Below the pieces are notes generated by a model, which ran no database searches, was not told where the DNA came from, and was given only the letters and a program-made list of their open reading frames with translations. A stretch of DNA of 64,000 nucleotides, taken from assembly GCA_003342815.1 (NCBI GenBank), contig PTEX01000054.1, positions 2,513,919 to 2,577,918 of the forward strand. The letters run 5' to 3'. The translations under genes were made by a program, and so were the position numbers. Positions 53,301-64,000 of this stretch are shown in pieces. This DNA comes from Eudromia elegans (lineage: Eukaryota > Chordata > Aves > Tinamiformes > Tinamidae). Position 1 is the stretch's first letter. Every line of letters begins with the position of its first letter.

Positions 53301-56300
53301 AAATAAAACCAGACCAACTTGTGACAGATCCCTTGGCACCTTCTACAGTTCAATTTGTATCCTGGGAAAAGTTCTGTTGGAGAGACCAAGTTCTGCCTTC
53401 GCAGATGGTCCTCAGCTTCGGAGGGTTGTGCTCCTCACTTCTCCTAGTGACCCGGCCCATAGTTGATATCCAGCTGCCATTATCCAGAGCAGAATCAACT
53501 ATCTCTGATCAAGCAGGAAGACTGACCCACTGCTGCATACACAATACAGCAAATGTTTGAGGCTCCTTCAAGAGCAAAGCCACTCTGCCAATAATCCTAT
53601 ATTTTTATATTCCTTGCAGCCGAAAAATCCAATTAAAACATTACAGTGACCTTTTAGCAGAGCACTAAGTACTGTCACACCAAGAAGAAAGTACCCGAAG
53701 ATGCTCTAAGTGGGGGGTTCTGTGCAAAAGGAAACGATCCCACCGCCATCACCAGGCTGGGAAAGGATGGCCTAATTCAACAGAAAGATCTGAGAGGTTT
53801 TTATTAGGCCTCCACGCTGGTGTAACTGACAGTTAAACAAACAAAGCGTCAGCCCTTAAGTCAGCATTTAGAAAGTAAATTTATAATGAAGAGCTGACAA
53901 TCAGGCAGCCTCACGCAGGGGCTGCTGCCAAGCAGCAGCGCGCTCAAAACCCGCACGAGAAGCAGCGTTTCTTACCGCTGAAATTACTCTCACAATTGCT
54001 TGCCGAAATTATTATAGCAAATAAATAGGGCGTAAAAACACAGTGATATATGGCTGCTTTTTGCCACGACATATCGAGGCAAATAACATAAAGAGCAATG
54101 AATGCCCTAAAACAATAGCAGTAGGTGTTTTTTCTGAACCAGCCATGCCTGCTATGCTACCCGCTGCCATTTAATCTATCTGTACAGAAACTAAGTTCAC
54201 TTAGAAGATGAAAAACAGGCTTAATATCCACCACCTTCAGCCATCAGGAGCTTCCATATTTGCCTGCTGGTCTAAACCAGCAGTGCTCAAGGTCTCTCTG
54301 CCGCCCTCCTTTCAGCAGGAAAGGCCCTGGAGAGCATCAGAAGTTGCAAGACCCACAAGGCTTAAGAGACAACTACCTTTGGCACAGCAGCCAGATACAG
54401 CGAGCACCTGGGACAGTAGCACTGAACAACAGGGCAGAGCCGCTCCAGGCTCCGGAGTAACTTTCAAGCCTCTTTAGGGAGGTTATCTTTAAAAACCGGC
54501 ACCCACAATAGCTCTGGGGCCTCAGTTTCTCAGATTCTGAGCGCAATCTCAACTACCAAGTTTTTTTTTAATCCCATCCAAAGCTGGTTTTCACAGCTCC
54601 AATTTTAGACTTCAAGGCCTATTTACAGGATGGAAAATCCCAGATAGTGACATTAATCAACTTTTACTTAGCATAGTATAAGACACGGCACATTAAAGAA
54701 CTAACTCCTCTCAGAATATGCCAGACCATCTCCGATGCTAACAGACTCTAATTTCTTATCTGAAATGTACTCATCACAGCAGATCATGAGTTAAGTTGTA
54801 ATCATTCGGGCTGTATTGAATGCAGCACAAAAAAAAGTAAGTTCTAGTTTATGTTTATGGCATGCAGCACAAGGACAGAGAGAAACAAGTATCAGAAGTC
54901 ACACAGCAGAAGAAAGCAGCTTTGCAAGACAATTTTTCAATGAGGGGCCCAATAGCCTTCATCTACACATAGATAAACCAAGTCTTCTTGGTGAATATAA
55001 AAATAAAATAGCAGTGATTTATACAAAGAATCAAGAGCTTGGCTTTGTAAGACCATTTCATTTGATTCATGTCACGATTTAAAATAGTCAGGGCTACAAC
55101 CCCAGTCTTGCTGGGGCGGAGGACTTCTGTGGCATACGCAGCACCCTTGGCCTGGGAGACGGAGATCTGGGCTAGCAAAGCTCAGCTTTGTTACAAGGAC
55201 GTGCCCGGTCTCCCACAGACCCAGTGCTCTCCTTCCTCACCCTCCTCGGGGGCAGCCAGCAATAAGACAACCCAGCCTAGAGGTTACCCCTACAAAGCAG
55301 CAAGTACTGACTCATTTTCGGACTTTTGCAGCGGAGAAAAAAAAGATTTTGTTGAGTATAAGTGCAGTGATTTGGAGTATAAAGTGTATTTGCTTGAAAA
55401 AACGAGTAGGGTGTTGTGAACAGCAACGGGTAGATGAGCTGAAGACACAATATTAGCAAGCTGCCCTTTTCCAACATCCTAAGAATTTTGATAGCAAGAC
55501 TCCCTGCCAAAGAAAACGTGCAGAAACCTACAAGCAAAAGAAAGGCAGCCCTCCGAAAGGGACAGGACAGAGCTGGGAGCAAGGGGAGAGGAGAAAAAAA
55601 TCAGAGCACTCAGAACATTATTATTAATTTTTTAAATACATCAAACTTTTCTTGTGCTCCCATAAAAGAAATTAAGGTTACAATTGTGTAAGCAACTCTG
55701 TACAGAAGTCTCCCCACAGAAAATCAATCGCAAGACTACTGGCTCCTTGTTTTTAAATGTTTAATATTATCCCATCTCCACAATTAATATTAGAAAAGCA
55801 ACTATGCTCATACCAGACATACCAAACCAAAGTCATTTAAGTGCTATCAACATTAACGCACACAAAAAGTTGCAACATAAAAATAGATGTACAGTTTGCT
55901 GACAAAATTAACATTATCATATTTCAGATCACAGACAAAGGGTACATTTTATTTATATCTGAAAATGAAGCAAACATCTCTGCTAATATGATACCAAATT
56001 TACTTTGCCATGCACATGTAATAAAATGCATAAATGCCCAATAAAAATAAAGTGAAAAATAATTACAGACAAAACATATTACAAATTTAAATTTTATTGA
56101 GCTACTCCAATAACATTTCACATATTTTGCATCAAATAAGCAATAGGTAGCATGAATTCACTTGCAGACATGAGGTAAAGAGTGAGTAGTCCATGGATAT
56201 GGTCATGTGCCACAGGGAAAGGGTCTGGAAATTTGTTCCTATTCCCAACTCCAGCATTGATCCATGCTAAAAGGCAACTGATTCCCATCAGTTAGAGGAC

Positions 56301-59300
56301 TAGGACTTCAGACATGCTAAAAATCAAGCACCTGGGGCACTGCTTCCCTGGACCAGGGCCTCTGTGCAGCACTGCAAGGGGATGAAGGTTGTTTGCCGCT
56401 GGGCATCCCGCACGGATCTTCCCCAGCCCGGAGCTGCCCGGGAAGTGAGCGCACGATCAATACTGCTGATGGCACAAGCAGACATCTAAATCATAACCCA
56501 CGTCCCTGCAGACTGCCTGAACCTGGTGGTGTCAATACCCTGACTGCAAGAACCACACCGTTTGGCTGAAGGATGAAAGGTGCCGTAAGGGAAAGGCTCA
56601 ACCCACCGCGTCACACGCGCTCGGGGATCAGGGCGCTCGGGGCTGCAGGAGTCCGGGCACAGCCCTCTTGCCGGTCAGGGGGTCACACACGGTGACCTGC
56701 GGTCACTGCAGCCACCAGAGAGCAGCTCGGCTAAAACCCTCCCAAGTCCCGGGGATCCTCATGCAAGGAGAGCAGTGGCAGCCCGGCGGCGTTTGCGAAA
56801 CGCCTGTTTCCGACTGCTGGCTGCAGTTAGCCAAGGACTGCAGCTTTACGTGACGCAACCACAAACTGCTGAACGTTAAATTTAACATTTACATCACAGC
56901 CTGCTTACAATGGAAAATTTAAGCAGCCTTTAATATATATTAAAAAAAAAAAATCAGCAGGGACATTTGATCAATCGCGTACCTTGCCTTCCAACACTCC
57001 TCCATAAAGCACATAGGGATGTTTCAAAAGAAGAAACAGCATCTAACTCCGGGTTACACCACTAGAACTGTTTGTGGGAAACATTTTCTCCCAGTCATTT
57101 GGCACCAATCATCAACAGTACTCTGAGGACACCCAAATGCTCAGGTTTTTTTCCCCCTCACACTCATTTCCACTGCTTCCAACAAGCAGCAGTACATCCT
57201 GTCATCCTCACAGAAAAAGAAAACCAACAAAGGCACAGAAAGACGTAACAATAACCAATTCTTTTTTTTATCCGCAACACGGAATTAAGCAGTAGCAATA
57301 AAGAATAGCAAGTCCTAATCTTGTATCTCAAAGTGCTTTACAAAGAAGGGGCAGGAGCATTATCACTTTCTCCAGATGGAGAACTAAGCGAGCCACGCTG
57401 GCAACGCACGCGTGGACCCTGCGCGCACCCATGGCACAACCCAGGACTGACACGCGGCAACAGCCGGCGACACGGAGACTCCCGTGTGTCTCCCAGGCAC
57501 TCTTACCTAGCAACTATCCACCATCCCCAGCCTGAACCAACTACTGGCTTAGTGTGTTAGCAGCAGCCCTGGCCAAGCATTACTCTCCAAGTAAGCGTAT
57601 AGATTTGGGGTGACTTGATGCATACCACTTTAAGTACACTTTGGTAAGACAGATCCTTCTGTTTTTCTTAAAATAATGTAACAGCAACACCATGAAATAT
57701 CAAGTAACTAACAGAAGCATCAAAGGGCAGAAGAAAACAGACTTAACTCCTCAATGTTCTATTGCTTTTCACTATCCACAGCACTACATTTTAGCTTTGC
57801 GATGTAGTTTCCATAAAAATAACCCAGGACATTCTCATGCAAAAGAAAAGGTCTTTCTGTACCTAAGATAGCGTTAGTACAAGTCTCCATTTATCAAGAA
57901 AGAAGTAAAAAATTATTAAAGCACTTTTTGATTTCTTTCTAAGTAAGGGCAATGAGAACATTTCTACCATACACAGTGCCTGAGAAGACGACCTCGTGAT
58001 TAACAGATTATTTAACTTGAACACAAGCATGAAACCTACTTGTCCCGGGACAGCATTAGAGCTGTCAGCACGCTCCGGAGAGCCAGGCCGTCACCCTGGT
58101 ATCTGGCACAGGAATCTTCCCAGGAAGTTCCCACAGGACCGGCTCCGTGGTGAACCCCAGGCTATCCTTTTATAACAGCCAGGAGCTCAGGTGAGCTGAA
58201 GTTGATTGCAACGCTGCAACCAGGCATTTCTTGGGAGACCCTCCATGCTCCCCAGCTGCACTGCCCAATATTTATGCAATGTCCAAAATGAGCTGCCCTC
58301 TTCTCCCAACAGCACTGTAACAAGGAAGTTTCATTTGCAAGTCCTAGGCCTTATGCTTTCTCCTTAACTCCTTCCTCTCTTCACCACTTCCCTCTAACCC
58401 ATTGAGTTCTTGGGCAGCACCATTCTCCCTCCCATGTCCTCTTTTGATTTACTTCTGGTTCCCCGCAACATTGTGCTCCTCAGTTTGTCACAGACGACCC
58501 CCAGACTGAAGCCAACGCTTCCCAGCAAGACAAGAGCTCTGTAACATAAGCACATTAGCACCAGCAGTGACTGAGGTTCCACATACACACATGGAAATCT
58601 CACCGTAAAGTGGTATCAAACCAGTAGAGGACCCTCCCTAGCTCAAGGGAGGCTTTCCCATTTTAGCAGGCATTAAAACACAACCCATCTCACCTGCATA
58701 GCTGCTCGCGCTCCAGGTCAGAGCACTCCTGACGGTCAGCCAAACGCAGGACCACTGAACTGAAGCAAGTGAAGGGCAAGTCTCCACTGCAACATTAGTC
58801 CAGCCATTCACCAGGACTTTGGCCTCAACTTTTGCATCATTCACAAACAGAAAGCCTGCACTGGCACTTCCAGATGCTACTGAGTCCAGGCTGGCTTTAT
58901 TCCTTAGGAGCGGTTTTCACAAAGCTGAGACACAAAGAGGAGGATCTCTTCTTTCTGGTGTATAACTGCATCTGGAAAAGCCTCCACGGCAGCTATGGCC
59001 TGCACGGTTACGTGCCTCAAAAAGCTCAGAGCCAGATCCACAAAGATACATGGGAATTTAAAGCATCTAAATAAAGCAGCTGAAATATCTGTGTGAATCT
59101 ACTGCTTAGCTCTTTGAAGTATGGGCGGTCTTTATCTCTGTTTTTCCAGCACAGATCGGTCTGGATCCATAAACCTGATCAGGAAGCAGACAAGTCCCAA
59201 GCCAACTCTCCTCCCTCCACCTCATAAAATGAAAGTGCAACTCGGCTCTCACAAGAAATTTCCTTATTACCCCATACGTAGGCTAAATTATTCCAAGGAA

Positions 59301-61500
59301 AAGAAGCAAGTAAATTGCCAGGAAAGCAAATAGCTACTAGAAGACATTACTCTGGGAGACTCAAGCTTCAAAACTATGTCTGCTGTAACACATCAACACA
59401 GAAACATCAGGTTCTCTCCTCGTTTTAACTCCTCCATACCAAGAAATAAATCTATTCATGCTGAAATATTTACTCCAATAAATCAGAGAACTGACCAAGA
59501 AATAGCACAGTATGAACTGCTTGAGTTTGCTACAGTCAAACACAACCCAGGGAACAGTTAGGGATTCAGTACAAATTCTTTGCTGCCTACTCTTCGCTAA
59601 GCAATGCAAGTATTAGCTGACAACAGGGAAGACCTCCGTGGCATGCAGCAAGGTACACCCAACACTTGTACCCTTCACATTTAGTCTTTCATAAAAAATA
59701 ACCCTGTTAACATTCACTTATTTACTTGGATTTCTATGTGCTTTGCAATCCAAACACTGCAATATATCTTTTTCTAATTATAATTGATTGCAGAAACAAC
59801 AGATGTATTTGCATTGTCAAAGCAGAGGAAACAGAAGCTAGTGAAGAATATATATTCCACAAAACGTGCAAGACCTATCTCATCCTTACCAATTAAGAAA
59901 TCCCATGAATTAAAGTTGTGAGGTCTCATTTTCTCTCATCTTTGCTGGTAAGTTCAGCACTACACTTAAAAACCAACACTTGAGCATCCTGCAGAAATCT
60001 CTTGTGCCCTAGACCTCTTGCGTTCTGCAAGCTGTTCCCTTCCAGCTTTCCCCCACACAGCTCCAGGTCTTCCTCCCGTACTCCTGCAGCTGGGCAGGAA
60101 CAGTTACACCACAGCCCGAACACAGAAAATCCCCTATTTTCAATCTGAAGCATGTGGAAAACAGCATAGCACTAGATAAGTAAGCAGCAAGATATAAAGA
60201 ACACATACATGAGAATCCTGTATACCCTGGACGGGAATATCCTACCCTGCTTTTATAAAAAGAACCCTGAGCCCCTAAGTATTGCCAGTGTAATGTCTTT
60301 TAAAAAAAGTATTAAACATGCATATATGTATCTGTTCTTTATCCTGCAAATTAACTACTTTTATTTTCAGCTTTACTGAGATCATACTGAAACTTGGGAT
60401 TAAGCATTTTTCTACATCCACTTTTTGCATTACAAATCAGCTAGCAAATAAAGAATAATTGTTCATTGGAATTTCAGATTGCATATAATTTGTTTCTACA
60501 ACAAATGCTTCATCCATTACTTATTTGGTATTGTTATATACAGCCAAGTAGCGCAATCTAACTCCCAAAAATCCCAACTGTTACCATATTCTGAGTTCTC
60601 ATCACTGCATTTTTCAATAGATTAACCACAATCTTGGCCGAAGAGCAGGCTAATGAAAACACACACCACTTCTGCCATGTTTCACAAGGACAGTATTTCA
60701 CATGAGGAACAAGGGGTGAGGAGGAGAAAGGGGTTTTACAAAATTCTTTCCATGGAGCGGGATTCGAGGTAGCCTCCGCAAGCCAAGCCGTGCGGAGGGA
60801 AGCGCAGTCGGAGGACAGCCTTACAACGCGCTGTGTCCACGGGATGCCCAGGAGCACCAGCCTGACCTCCAGAAGCAGGAAGGCTGCGGCGTTTCGGGGA
60901 CACCATGACGCCCATCAGAGCGGACCAGCAGCGGCACCCCATCTTTCAGGTGTTTACACCCCTCCAAGTTCCCTGTACAGCATGCCCCACAGAACTGCTG
61001 TGCTGCCTTCCCTCTGCATCCCGATCAGGTGCAGGGGGGAGCAGAAATGTATCCGCAGTAGCTAAAGACTCTTTTCTTGATGTACAGATGACTACGATAT
61101 TTTACGATACCGTTTCTGTCCTCGCTTCAAGCTCCACAGCGATTTGTATGAGTAAACGAAAGTAACACTAAGATTCGGATCTCTTAATTCCATTTTTGTC
61201 GAAGTACGTTAACTCCTTCGCTAAAAGCAAGTCAGCCTGTGTTCTGGTACAATCAGATCCAGCTAAAAGGATGCCAAGAATTCCACCTGTTTCTAATTAA
61301 ATAGTAGAATAGCTTCAGTATTTAAACGCTACTCATTACTACTTAGTTTTTCTAGACTGTTACAAATTTTGTAATGTTATAGGATCAGTGATTTACCTTA
61401 AACAATTAGTTGCAGCATGCAAAGAACTAATGGACTTCATTCTTACTTTAATCATATACGATGCAATACTGGGATGAGACTTTAAAAAAAAACAGAAGAA

Positions 61501-61516
61501 GAAAGAAAGAAAGAAG
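61501..61516. repeat. (GAAA)n tract
   Basis: GAAAGAAAGAAAGAAG after an A-rich stretch in intron 1. Confidence 0.75.
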
Positions 61517-63042
61517 GCACAAGCAAGACTTAGCTTCAGATTTTAACTCCGTAGTTTTGACTGTACCAAGTTACATAGCTTGGTTCTACAGCAGTTAGTA
61601 ACTGCATTTGTTTTCATGTACGTGTGCCTGTCCTAAAAAGCTACGGTGACATTTTGAGACTCGCGTTTATTGTCACAACGCTTCAACACATAGTTCATTT
61701 AGTTTTCAGAGAGCATTAACTTTTTCCGTTCATCCTGCAGACTCAACGGAGAGCTGAGATCCAAGCTCGACCTAGACATACAACATTAGTCAGAAAGGTT
61801 CAGCAGGACCAGCCGTGTCCCGTGTAATACATATATTCATAAATACCAGCAGCACCTTGAACAGGAGCGCGGGCTGTACCCACGGGAATGTGTTTTCCCA
61901 TTCACAGCAGAGGATTTTTATGGAAAAGATAACGGGGAATGAGCGACACCAAAAGCTACAGCCTTGAAACAGGACCACGCAATTCCAGGTTACCTCCATA
62001 CCGCGTTACGTCAAGCCGAGCCCGATTCCATGACTGTCTCCAAAGGAGAGATGCAGTTATTCCTCTCCGGGACAAACGCATCTCTGGCGATTTAAACCAC
62101 GCGTCCTGCCACGACAGCCACGGCTTCCGAGGGTCCATCCTCTCCATGACTCACTCGCCGGCAGCTATCAAACACCTCAGCCATGTGGCAAGCGGGTGCA
62201 GAAGTGATGTCATGTTGTTTTCAGCATTTTTTAGGAAATAAAGCTGTGAGAAAGTTACCTAGAAAAATAGGCTAACTACTCAGCTGCCTGCCTTTTAGGC
62301 GCAGGCTCAAGCGAAGAGCCCCGTTTGCTACCTCTAGGAAACTGCAGTTATCGCGGCTCATAGCCCATGCGTGAGCAGAGCTTTCTGTTCTTTAACCAAG
62401 TTTGGAGTTATTTAATTCCTGCCTCCAACTCTTGAAATCTTTCTCCCTACAAACAAGAAGTTAAGAAAATAAATAATTAAAAGACTCAGACCCTAAAGTG
62501 TCCTTGGCTCTGTTTTCAATTAATATCAATATAACCTTGAGAAATCTGCTGCTTAATATTACGAGGTGGGTCAAAGCTCATCAACGGCTAAACGTCCTCT
62601 TCGAAGAGACCCTAGAAGAGGAAGTCAGAGCCGACAGCGCGTGTGTCATCCTGCTGCCAGAGATACAGGACTGAACAGTCTCACTGTCAGCTTCTTACAA
62701 CTTTTAAGCACAAAAACAACAGCTTTGAAACCAACTAGACGCAGAGTTACAGGAGTTCTGCTTGACGGGGCACAGGTGGAACTATGTTAAACATAAATCC
62801 CTGAGCTTTTTCCTTGGAAAACGGTAAAAAAAAGCACACGCAAAAGCAACTTTTTGTGAGCATGCAGCGCAAGCCTCTAACTGCATTAGCACGAACGAAT
62901 GATGGGAGGAGGACGAGGGTGCCACGGACAATCCCGCAAGGCTGAACTTCATGCTCGGCAGTGACAGTTTTTATAGCATATTGCTTCATCTGCAAGTGGG
63001 AGTAAATATTACACTACCTCTTCATGCAGATGGGTGGATTAA

Positions 63043-63059
63043 AAAATAAATAAATAAAA
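63043..63059. repeat. (AAAT)n microsatellite bordering the CpG island
   Basis: AAAATAAATAAATAAAA, directly left of the 63.07 kb CpG island. Confidence 0.75.
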
Positions 63060-63069
63060 CCCCAGTTTG

Positions 63070-63330
63070 AAACAAATTAACCACTCCGCAGGGAGAAGGA
63101 AGGCGATCTCTGCACCTCGCCGAGGACGGACCAAGCTCCTCACGCGCGGATGCGGCGGCGGCTGCATGGGACCAGCGGCGACGGGCCGGGCGCGACGCGT
63201 GGAAGCGACCGCGGGTCCTCGAGCGCCGTGCGGGGACCGCGGGGTCGAGACGAACCCGCCAGCCGCCGCGCTGTCGCCCGGGCTCTGCCGCCACCGAGGC
63301 GCACATCGGCACGGCGAGACTCCACAACAG
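63070..63330 (-). promoter_or_regulatory. CpG island, probably part of the CUX1 promoter region
   Basis: By hand count there are about 36 CpG in the 180 bases from 63121 to 63300, far more than anywhere else except the window's right end. Base composition is strongly GC-rich against an AT-rich background on both sides. Such undecayed CpG density is typical of unmethylated vertebrate promoters. Position fits: the gene reads right to left and its first exon should be near or beyond the right edge. The island also holds an ATG with a downstream splice-donor-like site (see the candidate exon entry). No TATA box was identified. Confidence 0.7.
63138..63167 (-). other. Candidate alternative first coding segment, MQPPPHPR, with donor GTGAGG (hypothetical)
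   Basis: On the minus strand an ATG at 63167-63165 is followed by CAG CCG CCG CCG CAT CCG CGC, ending at 63144. Next comes GTGAGG, the same six intronic bases as the donor of exon 2. The junction would be phase 0, as exon 2 requires, giving MQPPPHPR|RELDTT. A short alternative N-terminus of this kind is known in mammalian CUX1 (MLCVAGARLK), but this is a different sequence. Against it: the start context (C at -3 and +4) is weak, the exonic donor bases CGC are poor, and a match in a GC-rich island can arise by chance. The 5' end is unknown. Confidence 0.2.
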
Positions 63331-63373
63331 GTTTTACAGTGTGCACGGGAATTAAATTATGATAAAAGTGAGC

Positions 63374-63394
63374 TTTTTTTTTTTTTTTTTTTTT
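63374..63394. repeat. Poly(T) run of 21
   Basis: An uninterrupted T21 on the plus strand, about 50 bases right of the CpG island. On the gene strand it is A21. There is no recognisable retrocopy body beside it. Its length makes it a likely polymorphic homopolymer. Confidence 0.9.
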
Positions 63395-63869
63395 ACTAAA
63401 AACAGAACGGAACAATCTATCAAAATGCCATTTGGCTGCGTTTATTACATTTTAGAATTTAATTTACAAGACAGATACTTTAGAGTAATATGTTTTAATC
63501 AATAAGCATTTCTGAGGGCTTTATTTTTATAGGGAATATTTAGAGTTTCCCCACGCTGAGCGTTAACGCCGTGGAAGTGACGTTAGGAGTGTTTATTTTC
63601 CTATGCGCAATAAGCACAAAAATACACACACGGAGGCAAAAATAATAAAAAAAAAAAGAAAAAAGCAACCCCCCAAACTCACAATTAGAGATGTCAGCCC
63701 CTGCTTAAACACATCTTAATTTAATCCGTTTTATTTTATACAACCCTACATCTGGATCTCATTCCCCCGTATTCCTGTCGGTATTCCGGGTCACTATTAA
63801 GAATCCTTTCAAGTTCGGAAAGTTCAGCCAAGTCCACCTTAATCCAAAAGCTTTAAAAGAAACAATAAA

Positions 63870-64000
63870 ACGCGCAAGGAAGGAGGAAGGCGCGGGAGAG
63901 CGGGGGGGAGCAGCGGGGGGAGCCCACGGCACAGAACGCTACTTCGGCGCGCGGCGGCTCCTGCACCTGAGCGCGGCGGGGGCCGCGCGGCGCGTCCCGC
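63870..64000 (-). promoter_or_regulatory. Right-edge CpG island, cut by the window
   Basis: The last 130 bases are extremely GC-rich, with many GCGCGG-type runs and G7 and G6 runs. This looks like the start of the main CUX1 CpG island around exon 1. A CTCAG|GTGCAG donor-like site occurs on the minus strand (intronic part 63961-63966), but the bases before it do not encode either CUX1 N-terminus I know. Whether this is first exon, 5' leader or early intron cannot be decided from the window. Confidence 0.6.

Larger units (their letters stand above)
17886..64000 (-). other. CUX1: CUX1 intron 1, 3' part, reaching the promoter-proximal CpG islands
   Basis: About 46 kb upstream of exon 2 with no recognised coding exon. 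I looked for the two N-terminal peptides I know for CUX1, the one ending QQLQ and the shorter MLCVAGARLK. Neither is encoded in the last few kilobases, so those first exons should lie beyond position 64000. Contents by region: 18-30 kb holds CpG-rich patches near 20.5, 23.7 and 28.1 kb. 30-45 kb holds a CR1-like fragment, a 20-bp palindrome, poly(A/T) and (GA)n tracts and a GC-rich block at 44.5-45.06 kb. 45-63 kb is AT-rich with an (AC)n tract and no recognised gene. 63-64 kb is CpG island. Confidence 0.8.

Noticed and set aside
63022..63327. Minus-strand Arg/Ala-rich frame across the CpG island
   Set aside because: The product is what GC-rich sequence gives in any frame, and its start is not an ATG. 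Only the short ATG-to-donor segment inside it was kept, as a low-confidence candidate.
63961..64000. Right edge as the end of canonical CUX1 exon 1
   Set aside because: A donor-like CAG|GTGCAG is present, but the codons before it read ...RRAQ, not the expected ...QQLQ or ...ARLK, so it was not called as an exon.
1..64000. Bacterial or phage system, CRISPR array, tRNA or rRNA genes
   Set aside because: There is no operon structure, no ribosome-binding sites, no regularly spaced repeats and no clear tRNA box pattern. The intron-exon structure shows vertebrate nuclear DNA.

Overview
The window is non-coding vertebrate DNA from inside one large gene, and I find one coding exon in it. On the minus strand, positions 17885 down to 17775 hold an intact 111-bp exon of 37 codons. 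It has consensus splice sites and encodes [10 protein letters not shown]...EFKKNTPE, which I recognise as coding exon 2 of CUX1 (cut-like homeobox 1, whose splice form is the Golgi protein CASP). The paralogue CUX2 differs at many of these positions. The gene reads right to left. Positions 1-17774 are therefore the 5' part of the intron after this exon (intron 2), and 17886-64000 are the 3' part of intron 1. The usual first exon should lie just beyond the right edge.

Organism: a sauropsid, most likely a bird. The coding match is vertebrate. The 64 kb has very few recognisable interspersed repeats: no Alu/B1-like SINEs, no L1, and at best one old CR1-like fragment. That fits bird genomes better than mammals or squamates. 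Turtle or crocodilian is not excluded.

Layout. 1-17774: intron 2, AT-rich, with short CpG-rich patches near 1.0, 6.1 and 7.2-7.9 kb, an (AT)n tract near 6.0 kb, a 13-bp tandem repeat at 1459-1510, a 24-bp duplication at 15661-15708 and a perfect 20-bp palindrome at 17120-17139. 17775-17885: the CUX1 exon. 17886-63000: intron 1, with CpG-rich patches near 20.5, 23.7, 28.1 and 44.7 kb (the 23.7 kb patch carries a CTCF-like site), a possible CR1 fragment near 30.1 kb, a perfect 20-bp palindrome at 30842-30861, microsatellites and blocks that look like conserved non-coding DNA. 63070-63330 and 63870-64000: dense CpG islands, probably the promoter-proximal part of CUX1.

No tRNA, rRNA, CRISPR array, intact transposon or second gene was recognised. 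The many open frames elsewhere, the longest being 191 codons at 16547-17122, look like chance. The most interesting leads are two possible alternative first exons. One in the 63.1 kb island has an ATG and eight codons ending in phase 0 at a GTGAGG donor, so it could splice in frame to exon 2. The other lies in the CpG patch about 2.5 kb upstream of exon 2. Both are hypotheses from sequence alone.
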